Assembly: GCA_019239915.1 (NCBI GenBank)
Contig: JAFAZF010000013.1
Location: 1-64,000 of the forward strand
Source: Sphingomonadaceae bacterium
GTDB lineage: Bacteria; Pseudomonadota; Alphaproteobacteria; Sphingomonadales; Sphingomonadaceae
DNA length: 64,000 bases
Direction of reading: 5' to 3'
Shown here: positions 41,862 through 49,935 of the stretch, piece by piece
Layout: every line of letters begins with the position of its first letter
How positions within the stretch are numbered: the stretch's first letter is position 1
Position numbers and translations under genes: made by a program
The notes under the pieces: model-generated
What the model was told of the DNA's origin: nothing
What the model saw: the letters and a program-made list of their open reading frames with translations, nothing else
Database searches by the model: none

Positions 41862-42875
41862 ATGGCGGCGGCCGATTATGCGGGCGCGGTGCGCGCAGGC
41901 ACGCTCGCCGCGGCGCGCCTGCACCAGCGGCTCGACCTGCGGCCCACGATCGAGGCGCGCGGTGGGAATGTCGATGTGTTCGGTGCGATCCACACGCTCG
42001 ACCTGCCGCTGCTCGTGCGGCCGCTCCAGGGTCTGCTCGGGGCGTACCTCAGCGATCCCGCGCCCGGCGTTCTCGTCACAACGCAGCGGCCGATGGCGAT
42101 CCAGCGCTTCACGGCGGCGCACGAGCTTGGCCACTTCGCCATGCGTCACGCGCCGAGCCTCGATGATGAAAGCATCCTGCGGCGGATGCCGCTGGCCGGC
42201 GCGCCGGTCGAGGATTTTCAAGAGGTCGAAGCCGACGCCTTCGCGACCGGCTTCATGATGCCGCGTTGGCTGATCCAGTGGCACGCCGCGCGCCAGGGCT
42301 GGACCGTCGCCGACCTCCGCCGGGCGAACCGCGTGTATCAGCTCGCGCTGCGGCTGGGGGCGAGTTACGAGGCGACCTGCTGGACGCTGGTGCGCCACCG
42401 CCTGACCACCGCGCCCACCGCCCGTGAGTTGCTGCGCACCCAGCCGCGCGAACTCAAGGTCGCACTGCTGGCAGACTACCGGCCGGATGACTATCGCGGC
42501 GACGTCTGGCTCCTGACCGAACGCGACGCCGGCACGCGGATCGACGGCAGCCGTAATGACCTGTTCGTGCTGAGGCTCGAGGAGCACAGCGGCGGCGGCT
42601 ATCTCTGGAACATCGACCAGCTCAGGGACAGCGGGTTCGCGATCGTCCGCGACGGGCTCGAAGCCATCGACGGTGACGGGATCGGCGGGCCGGTCATCCG
42701 CCGCGTCACCGCGGCGCCGGAGGAAGGCGGCTACGGGCTGCTGCAGCTTGACGAGCGGCGCCCCTGGGAGCCTGACCCGCCGCTGTCGCGCCTCGCCCTC
42801 GATTTCGATCTGACCGGTCCCGAGGAGGAGGGTTATTCGCGGGCCGAGCGGCGGAGGCTTCTCGAAGCCGCATGA
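41862..42875 (+). CDS. ImmA/IrrE metallopeptidase with C-terminal chagasin-like inhibitor domain
   Basis: 337 residues. The N-terminal domain has the zinc motif RFTAAHELGHFAMRH (HExxH near residue 86) and the third ligand in EVEADAFATGFMMPR, typical ImmA/IrrE. The C-terminal 120 residues show, in order, HSGGGYLW (about 242), GDGIGG (about 271) and ERRPWEP (about 300). These correspond to the three loops of chagasin/I42 cysteine-peptidase inhibitors (NPTTGYxW, GxGG, RPWE), with beta strands between them. The papain-like gene begins within the stop codon (ATGA). Inference: this protein restrains the peptidase and may release it when activated. Confidence 0.82.
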   Translation: MAAADYAGAVRAGTLAAARLHQRLDLRPTIEARGGNVDVFGAIHTLDLPLLVRPLQGLLGAYLSDPAPGVLVTTQRPMAIQRFTAAHELGHFAMRHAPSLDDESILRRMPLAGAPVEDFQEVEADAFATGFMMPRWLIQWHAARQGWTVADLRRANRVYQLALRLGASYEATCWTLVRHRLTTAPTARELLRTQPRELKVALLADYRPDDYRGDVWLLTERDAGTRIDGSRNDLFVLRLEEHSGGGYLWNIDQLRDSGFAIVRDGLEAIDGDGIGGPVIRRVTAAPEEGGYGLLQLDERRPWEPDPPLSRLALDFDLTGPEEEGYSRAERRRLLEAA

Positions 42876-43558
42876 CCGTCGTCACCGTGCTGAATGACCT
42901 GCGGGCCGAACTCGGCGCGGCGCGGAACCAGGGACCGCGACCGACCTGCCTCGCCTTCGCGGCCAGCGACGCGCACGCCGCGCTGCGGCCCGGGTGGGAG
43001 CCGCTGTCGTGCGAGTTCGCCTTCTACCATGCGCAGCGGCGGGCCGGACGGCCGCCGGACAGCGGCGCGACCCTCGACGCCATGCTCACAACACTGCGTC
43101 ACGACGGGCAGCCCGCCGAGCCAGGGTGGCCCTACCTCGCCGCAACGCCGACGGACGTGGCGGTCTGGTCGCCGCCGGCGGAGGTCGGGCCTCGGTTTGG
43201 ACGCCTCGGCGCACCGCAGGCGGCCTCCGTCGATGGCGTGATCGGCGAGATCGGCGCAGGGCGGCCGATGATCCTGCTCCTGATGCTGTCGCGCAGCTTC
43301 TACGCTCCTGGTGCCGACGCGGTGATCCGCGAAGCGGCCGGTGAGGCACCCGAGCCGGCCCGACGGCACGCGGTCGTCGCCGTAGGCCATGGGACCGTTA
43401 GCGGCGAACGCGTCATCCTGGTTCGCAACAGCTGGGGGTGTGGCTGGGGCGACGCGGGTCACGGATGGCTGACGGAAAGCTTCATCGCGCCGCGCCTCTT
43501 CGCGGCCGCGTTGCTGACGGAGGACGTTGATGTATCTGCCGGTTCCGCCGCAGCCTGA
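42872..43558 (+). CDS. papain-like C1 cysteine peptidase
   Basis: 228 residues without a signal peptide, so probably cytoplasmic. All papain active-site elements are visible: oxyanion-hole glutamine and nucleophile in RNQGPRPTCLAFAASDAH (Gln 20, Cys 26), the histidine in ARRHAVVAVGHG (about 167) and the asparagine in VRNSWGCGWGDAGHGWL (about 186). No propeptide is present, which means inhibition must come from elsewhere, most simply the chagasin-like domain of the preceding gene. It overlaps both neighbours (4 and 32 bases). A general protease of this type could act as a growth-arresting effector. Confidence 0.83.
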   Translation: MTVVTVLNDLRAELGAARNQGPRPTCLAFAASDAHAALRPGWEPLSCEFAFYHAQRRAGRPPDSGATLDAMLTTLRHDGQPAEPGWPYLAATPTDVAVWSPPAEVGPRFGRLGAPQAASVDGVIGEIGAGRPMILLLMLSRSFYAPGADAVIREAAGEAPEPARRHAVVAVGHGTVSGERVILVRNSWGCGWGDAGHGWLTESFIAPRLFAAALLTEDVDVSAGSAAA

Positions 43559-44300
43559 TTGTGCGAGCGCCTGGCGCGAGGCGGTGCGGCTCGTCGACGC
43601 CGCTCCCGGGCGCCAAGCCTACAACGTGATCATCGACGTGGCCGATCCTGTCGCCAATGCGTCGATGGCCCATGCCGGGATCAGGGCGGTGGACGCCTTT
43701 CTCGCCGCCCGCGCGAAGCCGGTCGACACGGTCGCCAACACGATCTTCCCCGCCTCGCTCTATCACCGGCACGGCGCACCCGGCTTCTTCGACGTGTTCG
43801 AGAAGCGCGTCCTGCCGAAGGTCCGCCGCGGCGAGCGCTGGTCGGGCTACTATTTCGAGCGGATGATGGCCTTCCCGGTCCCCGAGGGCGAGCCGCCCAA
43901 TCAGCTGTGGGACATCGTCGAGCGCATGAAGAGTGACGACGTGCGCGCGCTCAACAAGTTCGAGCTCTCGCTGTTCGATCCGGTCCGCGACGTCGACAAC
44001 TCGCCTTACGGCGGGCAGTGCCTGAGCTTCCTGAGCTTCAAGGTCGTTCCGGCGGCGGCCAAGATGGTGACGCTGACTGCCATGTACCGCAACCACTTCT
44101 ACATCGAGAAGCTGCTTGGCAACCTGATCGGCCTCGGTCGCCTGATGGCGTTCGTCGCGCGCGAGACCGGGTTCAAGGTGGGACCGCTGACCGTGATCTC
44201 GACGCACGCCAAGATCGATCAGCCCGCGCGCTGCCGGCGCGGAGAGATCGAAGCCTTGCTCGCGGCCTACGATCAGGTGGCGCTCGCGCTCGCCGCCTAA
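43527..44300 (+). CDS. divergent thymidylate synthase-like protein
   Basis: 257 residues. The C-terminal half follows the ThyA fold: GGQCLSFLSFKV (candidate catalytic cysteine near residue 165, where ThyA has the PCH motif), MVTLTAMYRNHFYIEKLLGN, LIGLGRLMAFVARETGFKVG and LTVISTHAKID, matching the QRS, PFNI and HxY regions with substitutions. Earlier, RWSGYYFERMMAF aligns with the Y-G-x-R-W region. Changes in the RS and N positions suggest an altered substrate or non-catalytic role. ATG 43527 has GGAGGA upstream and overlaps the peptidase gene. Similarity was judged by eye. Confidence 0.72.
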   Translation: MMYLPVPPQPDCASAWREAVRLVDAAPGRQAYNVIIDVADPVANASMAHAGIRAVDAFLAARAKPVDTVANTIFPASLYHRHGAPGFFDVFEKRVLPKVRRGERWSGYYFERMMAFPVPEGEPPNQLWDIVERMKSDDVRALNKFELSLFDPVRDVDNSPYGGQCLSFLSFKVVPAAAKMVTLTAMYRNHFYIEKLLGNLIGLGRLMAFVARETGFKVGPLTVISTHAKIDQPARCRRGEIEALLAAYDQVALALAA

Positions 44301-44974
44301 ACCGCGCGAAGTGGCAAGTCGGCAAGCGCCGGCGCATCACCGTCGACGCCATAGAGCGCGAGAACGCCGGCGATGAACTCGGCCTGCCCGCCATAGCTCG
44401 GGTGACGGACGGTCGTGACCGGGATGTCGAGGTCGGCCAGCGCTAATCCGGCATCGCGCCCGATTGCCACGATTCGGCGCGGCTGGATCATCGCGACGAG
44501 CGCCAACAGGAAGGGCCAAGCGGCGTCGCGCTCGGCGCGGCTGTGGCAGCGATTGGTCAGCGGATCGCCCGGCTCGTGCGGATGAAGCGGAAAGATGTTC
44601 CAGAGCACAACGGGCTCGCCGATGCGGGCAAGGACACGCCAGACGACCGCGGCGGTGCGCTCGGCGACGACCGGACCTCGGGTGGCGCGGTCAAGCTCGA
44701 TCCCGCCGAGCAGCGTGCTCGCATAGGTCAGATGAACCTCGTCGGTGAGCGGGACGCCGGTGCGGCGACCGCCGCGGTAGCCGAGGTCGCGGGCGATCCA
44801 GATGGTGTCGACCCGCGCTTCGAGGGCCGCATGGAGGCAGCGGACGAGATTGCGTCGGCGGACGTTCGCGGCGTCCGCCCGGTCGTGCAAGGGACAGCAA
44901 TCGACATAGGGGTTGAAGACTGATTTGAGCGACAAATCCGCCAAGGCGTCGGCGAAGGTGGTCGGCATCTTCAT
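44297..44974 (-). CDS. uracil-DNA glycosylase superfamily protein
   Basis: 225 residues. Motif 1 appears as TIWIARDLGYRGGRRTGVPL followed by TDE (related to GEAPGYxGxxxTGxPFTsE), VVLWNIFPLHPHEPGDPLTN fits the central strand region, and motif 2 is VRHPSYGGQAEF (HPS-G). An N-terminal NPYVDCCPLHDRADAANVRR contains cysteine and histidine residues. Such enzymes excise uracil or other damaged bases from DNA. Convergent with the TS-like gene, the stop codons overlapping by two bases; ATG 44972-44974 overlaps the MazG-like stop. Confidence 0.82.
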   Translation of the reverse strand: MKMPTTFADALADLSLKSVFNPYVDCCPLHDRADAANVRRRNLVRCLHAALEARVDTIWIARDLGYRGGRRTGVPLTDEVHLTYASTLLGGIELDRATRGPVVAERTAAVVWRVLARIGEPVVLWNIFPLHPHEPGDPLTNRCHSRAERDAAWPFLLALVAMIQPRRIVAIGRDAGLALADLDIPVTTVRHPSYGGQAEFIAGVLALYGVDGDAPALADLPLRAV

Positions 44975-46107
44975 GGGAGCGTCTCGATCCTGAGCTGGCG
45001 CGCGTCCATGTCGATGAGGACGCGGCCCCGACGATGCTCGCGTAGGAAGCGGAAGGCGGCGTAGCCCTGTAGGATGGCCTCCTCCCAAAGCCACAGAGGG
45101 CACTGCTCGGCTTCGTAGCCGGCGACGAACTGGCGGACGTGCTTCAGCAGGTCGAAGGGCAGATCGCCATGACCCAGGCCGGCGAACAGGTCGAGATTGA
45201 CTGCCTGTCCGAAGATCCAGGTCGTGATGCCTTCTTCGATCAGCGTGGCACGCGCGCCGTCCTGGGCGTCGTCGATTGTCGGATCGGATTTCCGCTTCAG
45301 CCGGAACAATGCGCGGATCACCGGCGACCAACTGAGCACCGCGACATAGGCATAGTGGAACACGTCATGGAACCGATAGTCATCGGCGGTCATGGCGTTA
45401 TCGGTCAGCCGATCGCCGATATTGATGCCGTTGCAGCGCTGGAAGACGTAGGTCCGGCCGCGCACCTGCCGCTCGAAAACTTCGATGGCGAGTTGCCGCG
45501 GCAACCGCTCCGCCGGCTCGGCGAGCGCGTCGAGCGGCTCGGGGTAGCGGCGCGCACGTGGCCAGCGGTCGGCAATCTTGGCGAGGTTCTTCACCGCGGC
45601 CGCCTCCAGCGTGACGCCGGCCTCGTTTGCAGCCTGGATCAGAGTGCCTGCAATCGCGGTAAGCCGAGCGGTCGAAACGTCTTGGTCGTTGCCGACGAGA
45701 AACCCGACCTGGCTCGCGAGCTTCAAAAGCGTCCGCTCGAAGGCGGAGGTCGGCTCGCCCCCGCGCGGCATAATCTCGGGCTGAAGCCCAGCCAGCGTGA
45801 GCGGCTCGTCGCTCGCCCGCTGCGACGCAGCCTGCCCGAAGACCTCAACCAGGCTGACGCCCGCGCGTGAGGCAACCGCCGCAAGATACCAGAGGACATC
45901 GCCCAGCTCTTCAACGACGGCTCCCGCATACCCGCGATAGGAGGCACGATCGCGCTGCTTCTTCTTAACTTCGCTGAGAAGACTGCCCGTCTCGCCAAAT
46001 AGGCCGAGCAGCGGGAAGGCCAACGAGCCGCCGTCGCTGCGCTGATCGGTGGCGGCCGCTTGGGCGGCGTAGTCGGCAATCGTCAGTGGCCTGAATGTAT
46101 CGGTCAC
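44971..46107 (-). CDS. MazG-like nucleoside triphosphate pyrophosphohydrolase family protein
   Basis: 378 residues from GTG 46105-46107. The N-terminal MazG-like motif is LLGLFGETGSLLSEVKKKQR with AGAVVEELGDVLWYLAAVAS (E-x-x-x-E and ExxD pattern). The C-terminal half has YRFHDVFHYAYVAVLSWSPV, with an HDxxH-like metal site, and ARATLIEEGITTWIFGQAVN, resembling the domain fused to MazG in larger NTPase proteins. It would hydrolyse (d)NTPs, for example non-canonical ones. It is co-directional with the glycosylase gene, overlapping by four bases. Confidence 0.83.
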   Translation of the reverse strand: MTDTFRPLTIADYAAQAAATDQRSDGGSLAFPLLGLFGETGSLLSEVKKKQRDRASYRGYAGAVVEELGDVLWYLAAVASRAGVSLVEVFGQAASQRASDEPLTLAGLQPEIMPRGGEPTSAFERTLLKLASQVGFLVGNDQDVSTARLTAIAGTLIQAANEAGVTLEAAAVKNLAKIADRWPRARRYPEPLDALAEPAERLPRQLAIEVFERQVRGRTYVFQRCNGINIGDRLTDNAMTADDYRFHDVFHYAYVAVLSWSPVIRALFRLKRKSDPTIDDAQDGARATLIEEGITTWIFGQAVNLDLFAGLGHGDLPFDLLKHVRQFVAGYEAEQCPLWLWEEAILQGYAAFRFLREHRRGRVLIDMDARQLRIETLP

Positions 46108-46368
46108 GAGGCGTATCCCGCCTGCGGCAACAGGGAACTGCGGGCTATGCGGACGGAGGGGTAAGGAGTTCCGAGCACCATCTTCTCTAGCTGTGCGGGT
46201 CATGACCGGCGTGTCGCGCGCGGCGAGACGTAGAAGTCCGAATGTGTTGAGGTCGAGCGAATCTCCTTCCGGGCGATTGCCAGCTTGGCGGCGGATCACC
46301 GTGACGGCAATCGGCGAGCTCGCGCCAGCTTTGGCTTGCTCGCCCGTTATGGTTGGTCGCACCGCCGA

Positions 46369-46764
46369 TCACGCGGCGGCGTTCGTGATGTCGGCTTCCG
46401 CATTGAGGCTGGCCACGTAAGCGGCTGCAGCCGGCCCGGGACCATACCAACCGTAACGCAGCCGAGCGAGCACTCCGTCGGCAGTAAGGAGCTTGATGAC
46501 CGGGCGGGACACGCCTGCTGCGTTGAGTTCACAGCTCCTCACCTCACCCTGCCGGAGCGCGAGCGACGCCGCAAGGTATCTCGGCCCTTGCCGCTTTCGC
46601 TCAGTCGAGCGTAGCGCCTTTTCGTGTGCCTGCGCGCTCTGGCGTGCTTTGACTTTTTCCTTCGGGTCCGGGAGTAGGAGGGTTATAGCGTATGCGTCGT
46701 CGGAACCTTGCAGCGACCCGGCGAGCCACATTCCTGGCGAGCGATCGCATCGCACCCGCGGCAC
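46369..46764 (-). CDS. putative winged-helix (AbiEi-N-terminus-like) small protein
   Basis: Up to 131 residues; starts at 46764 or at the ATG about 33 bases inside. The only recognisable part is the C-terminal RSCELNAAGVSRPVIKLLTA with DGVLARLRYGWYGPG, which resembles the winged-helix domain at the start of AbiEi-type antitoxins (ELxxAGxSRxxLxxLxxxGxLxRxxRGxY). The first 60 residues are low-complexity and basic. The rest of an AbiEi protein and its toxin partner are absent. It could be a real small regulator or a remnant at the element's end; 46108-46368 upstream of the MazG-like gene holds no convincing gene. Confidence 0.4.
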   Translation of the reverse strand: MPRVRCDRSPGMWLAGSLQGSDDAYAITLLLPDPKEKVKARQSAQAHEKALRSTERKRQGPRYLAASLALRQGEVRSCELNAAGVSRPVIKLLTADGVLARLRYGWYGPGPAAAAYVASLNAEADITNAAA

Positions 46765-46817
46765 CGGCTGTCGCTTCCAGCTTTCCGGCCAAGCGTATTA
46801 GTCTTATAAGACAGTAG

Positions 46818-48797
46818 ATGCTGAGCGGCGATCCCGAGCTTGCGGTTCCCACGGACACCGTTGCGAGCGCCGCGGCGGCGCCTCCCGCGCTGTCTACCAC
46901 GCCCAGCGCGCCGCGGCGGCATGGCGTGTTCCGGCTTCTCAACGTGCTGCTCTCGCTTATACTGCTCGCGGCGTTTGTTGTGCTCGGTTGGTTGGCGATC
47001 GTGGCACCGCCGTCGCGCTCCGCACATCCGATCGCACCGCCGACGGTGACGCTGCTCGCTTCCGATGGCAGCCTGATCGCGCGCCGCGGCGCGATCGTCG
47101 ACCGTCCGGTCGACGTCCGCACGCTGCCGGCTTATGTCGGCGAGACGTTCATCGCGATCGAGGACCGGCGCTTCTACCGGCATATCGGCGTCGATCCGCA
47201 CGGGCTTGCGCGCGCCGGTTGGAACGATCTGCGCTCCGGCCATGCCCGCGAGGGCGGCAGCACGATCACGCAGCAGCTCGCCAAACTCGTCTATCTCGAT
47301 TCGGATCGCACGATCGCGCGCAAGGCGCAGGAGATGCTGATCGCGCTGTGGCTTGAGGCGTGGCTGCGCAAGGACCAGATCCTCTCCCGCTACCTCTCGG
47401 ACGCCTATTTCGGCGACAACGTCTATGGCCTGCGCGCCGCCGCGCGGCATTATTTCAGCAAGCCGCCCGAGAAGCTGACGATCGGCGAGGCAGCGCTGCT
47501 CGCCGGGCTGATGAAGGCGCCTTCGAAGCTGGCGCCGAGCATCAACCTGGCTGGCGCCCAAGCGCGCGCACAGCTCGTGCTCGCGGCGATGGCGCAGGCC
47601 GGCTTCATCTCGGCACGCGAGGCCGCGACCGCCAGCGCCACGCTTCGGCTGCGCGCCAACCCCGAGCCGACGCCGAGCACCTATTTCGCCGACTGGGTGC
47701 TGCCCGGCGTGCGCGAGAAGGCGGATGGTTATGCCGCCACCACCGTCCGCACGACACTCGACGCAAGGCTGCAGCGCGATGCCGAGGCGGCCGCGGCACG
47801 CGCTCATCTGCCCGGCGCGCAGGTCGCCATCGTCGCGATGCGGCCGGACGGAAAGGTCGTCGCGATGGTTGGCGGGCGCGATTACGCTGCGAGCCCGTTC
47901 AACCGCGCCGTCCAGTCGCGGCGGCAGCCGGGATCGACCTTCAAGCTGTTCGTCTACTTGGCGGCGCTGCGTGCCGGCATGACGCCAGACAGCCGCATCG
48001 ACGATCGACCGGTCACGATCGACGGCTGGACGCCGAAGAACGCTGATCGGCATTATCATGGCGAGATCACGCTGCGGCAGGCGTTCGCGACCTCGAGCAA
48101 CATGGCAGCGGTGCGCCTCACCCAGCAGGCTGGGCCGGCCGCCGTCGTCCAAGCCGCGCGCGATCTCGGCATCGCGAGTCCGCTCGCGGCCGATCCGTCG
48201 ATCGCGCTCGGGACCTCGGGGATCAGCTTGCTCGAGCTCACCGGCGCCTATGCGGCAATCGCGGGCGGCGCCTATCCGGTGCACCCCTATGGACTTCCCG
48301 ACCAGCAGCCGACGGTGAGGGGCGCGCTGCTCGACTGGCAGCACCATCTCGACGACCGCCAGCGCGCGATGCTGCTCGATCTGCTCTCGGCGACGGTCAA
48401 CAGCGGCACCGGCCGCGCGGCCGCGCTCTCCAAGCAGGTGTTCGGCAAGACCGGCACGTCGCAGGACAATCGCGATGCGATCTTCGTCGGCTTCGCCGGC
48501 GGGCTGGTGACGGCGGTGTGGATCGGGCGCGACGACAACAAGCCGCTGCCGGGCGTCGCCGGCGGCGGACTACCGGCGCGGATCTGGCGCAGCTTCATGG
48601 CAAACGCGATCGGCGCCCGCCCGCTCGGACAGAAGACGCCGGCGGCGATCGACCCCGATGCCGGCATCGGCCTCGATATCGCCAACGCGCTGCTCGGCCA
48701 TCTCTCGGTCGGCGTCCACCTCGACCAAAACGGGCTGCACCTGAGCCCCGATGATGACGTGGATCCCGACACGCATGACACCGCCGATGGCCGCTGA
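46818..48797 (+). CDS. class A penicillin-binding protein (transglycosylase/transpeptidase)
   Basis: 659 residues. A cytoplasmic N-terminus and one membrane anchor (LLNVLLSLILLAAFVVLGWL) precede the GT51 glycosyltransferase with ETFIAIEDRRFYRHIGVDP and REGGSTITQQLAKLVYLDSD. The transpeptidase domain has RRQPGSTFKLFVYLAAL (SxxK), SSNMAAVRL and QVFGKTGTSQDNRDAIF. It polymerises and cross-links peptidoglycan. This is the first gene that looks like ordinary sphingomonad chromosome; its start is only 53 bases from the putative element remnant. Confidence 0.93.
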   Translation: MLSGDPELAVPTDTVASAAAAPPALSTTPSAPRRHGVFRLLNVLLSLILLAAFVVLGWLAIVAPPSRSAHPIAPPTVTLLASDGSLIARRGAIVDRPVDVRTLPAYVGETFIAIEDRRFYRHIGVDPHGLARAGWNDLRSGHAREGGSTITQQLAKLVYLDSDRTIARKAQEMLIALWLEAWLRKDQILSRYLSDAYFGDNVYGLRAAARHYFSKPPEKLTIGEAALLAGLMKAPSKLAPSINLAGAQARAQLVLAAMAQAGFISAREAATASATLRLRANPEPTPSTYFADWVLPGVREKADGYAATTVRTTLDARLQRDAEAAAARAHLPGAQVAIVAMRPDGKVVAMVGGRDYAASPFNRAVQSRRQPGSTFKLFVYLAALRAGMTPDSRIDDRPVTIDGWTPKNADRHYHGEITLRQAFATSSNMAAVRLTQQAGPAAVVQAARDLGIASPLAADPSIALGTSGISLLELTGAYAAIAGGAYPVHPYGLPDQQPTVRGALLDWQHHLDDRQRAMLLDLLSATVNSGTGRAAALSKQVFGKTGTSQDNRDAIFVGFAGGLVTAVWIGRDDNKPLPGVAGGGLPARIWRSFMANAIGARPLGQKTPAAIDPDAGIGLDIANALLGHLSVGVHLDQNGLHLSPDDDVDPDTHDTADGR

Positions 48798-49419
48798 GCT
48801 GACGCCGCACCTTCCCGCGCTGCACGGAACGGCGCCGATCGTCGCGCTGCTGATCGGACTGTTCCTGCTGCTCGCGATCGCGCGGGGCGCGCGAGCGCTG
48901 CTCTCGCTGGCAAGTTGGGCGCTGTTGTTGGGGCTCGGAGCGTTGCTCGTCAGCCAACGGGCCGGCGTCGATCCGACCTTTGCGCGGATCGCGAGCTTCC
49001 TGCATCTTGACGCCGGCCAGGAGGTCGTTGGCAAGGAAGTGCGCGTTCGCCTGTCGCCCGATGGGCACTTCTGGGTGCGCGTGCGGCTGAACGGCGTCGA
49101 GCGGCGCATGCTCGTGGACAGCGGCGCGACGATCACCGCGCTTTCGGCGAATACCGCGCAGGCGGCCGGCCTGACGATCCGGCCGAGCTTGGTGCCGGTG
49201 CAGATCAGCACCGCCAACGGCCGCATCTCGGCCGATACCGCAACGGTCGCCGATTTGCGGCTCGGCGACATTCGGGCGCGCAATCTGTCGGTCGTCGTGT
49301 CTCCCGCTTTCGGGGACATCAACGTGCTCGGCATGAACTTCCTGTCCATGCTGAAGTCCTGGCGGGTCGAGGACGGCACGCTGGTGATGACGCCGCATCA
49401 TCCGCAAGATGCGGCGTGA
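48775..49419 (+). CDS. TIGR02281-type retropepsin-like aspartic protease
   Basis: 214 residues (ATG 48775; ATG 48787 also possible). Two N-terminal hydrophobic segments (IVALLIGLFLLLAIARG and LASWALLLGLGALLV) anchor the protein, followed by a clan AA retropepsin-like domain with RMLVDSGATITALSANTAQA and DINVLGMNFLSMLKSWRVED. It is a single-domain aspartic protease family common in alphaproteobacteria; its targets are unknown. The start overlaps the penicillin-binding protein gene. Confidence 0.85.
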   Translation: MTPPMAAELTPHLPALHGTAPIVALLIGLFLLLAIARGARALLSLASWALLLGLGALLVSQRAGVDPTFARIASFLHLDAGQEVVGKEVRVRLSPDGHFWVRVRLNGVERRMLVDSGATITALSANTAQAAGLTIRPSLVPVQISTANGRISADTATVADLRLGDIRARNLSVVVSPAFGDINVLGMNFLSMLKSWRVEDGTLVMTPHHPQDAA

Positions 49420-49429
49420 GGCGGCTTTG

Positions 49430-49918
49430 ATGACGCTGCTGATCGTCTGGCACTCGCGCACTGGCGGCGCGCGAACGATGGCGGAGGCGGCCGCGCACGG
49501 TGCGTGCGGCGAGGACGGCGCGACGGTCAGGCTGCTGCCGGCGGAAGAGGCGGGTGGCGATGATCTGCTCGCCGCCGACGGCTATCTCTTCGCCGCGCCG
49601 GAGAACCTTGCCGCGCTCTCTGGGGCGATGAAGGACTTCTTCGACCGCAGCTACTATGCCGTGCTCGATCGGATCCAGGGGCGCCCCTATGCCAGCCTGA
49701 TCTGCGCCGGCAGCGACGGCAGCAACGCCGCGCGGCAGATCGCGCGCATCGCCACGGGTTGGCGGCTGAAACCGATCGCCGATCCGCTCATCGTCTGCAC
49801 CCACGCGCAGACGCCGGAGGCGATTCTCGCCCGCAAACGGATTTCGTCCGACGCGCTCGACCGCTGTCGGGAGATCGGTGCGACGATGGCCGCCGGATTG
49901 TCGCTCGGCATCTTCTGA
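49430..49918 (+). CDS. flavodoxin-like NAD(P)H oxidoreductase family protein
   Basis: 162 residues from ATG 49430. LLIVWHSRTGGARTMAEAAA gives the flavodoxin phosphate-binding loop (residues 3-22), and YLFAAPENLAALSGAMKDFF with DRSYYAVLDRIQGRPYASLI continues the fold. It probably binds FMN and carries electrons. Located 10 bases after the protease stop, same strand. Confidence 0.82.
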   Translation: MTLLIVWHSRTGGARTMAEAAAHGACGEDGATVRLLPAEEAGGDDLLAADGYLFAAPENLAALSGAMKDFFDRSYYAVLDRIQGRPYASLICAGSDGSNAARQIARIATGWRLKPIADPLIVCTHAQTPEAILARKRISSDALDRCREIGATMAAGLSLGIF

Positions 49919-49935
49919 TCCATCCTGTGCGGATC

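Noticed and set aside
46493-46817. tRNA gene or attachment repeat at the element-chromosome junction
   Set aside because: I looked for a cloverleaf and CCA-type end and for a direct repeat of the left edge but found neither.
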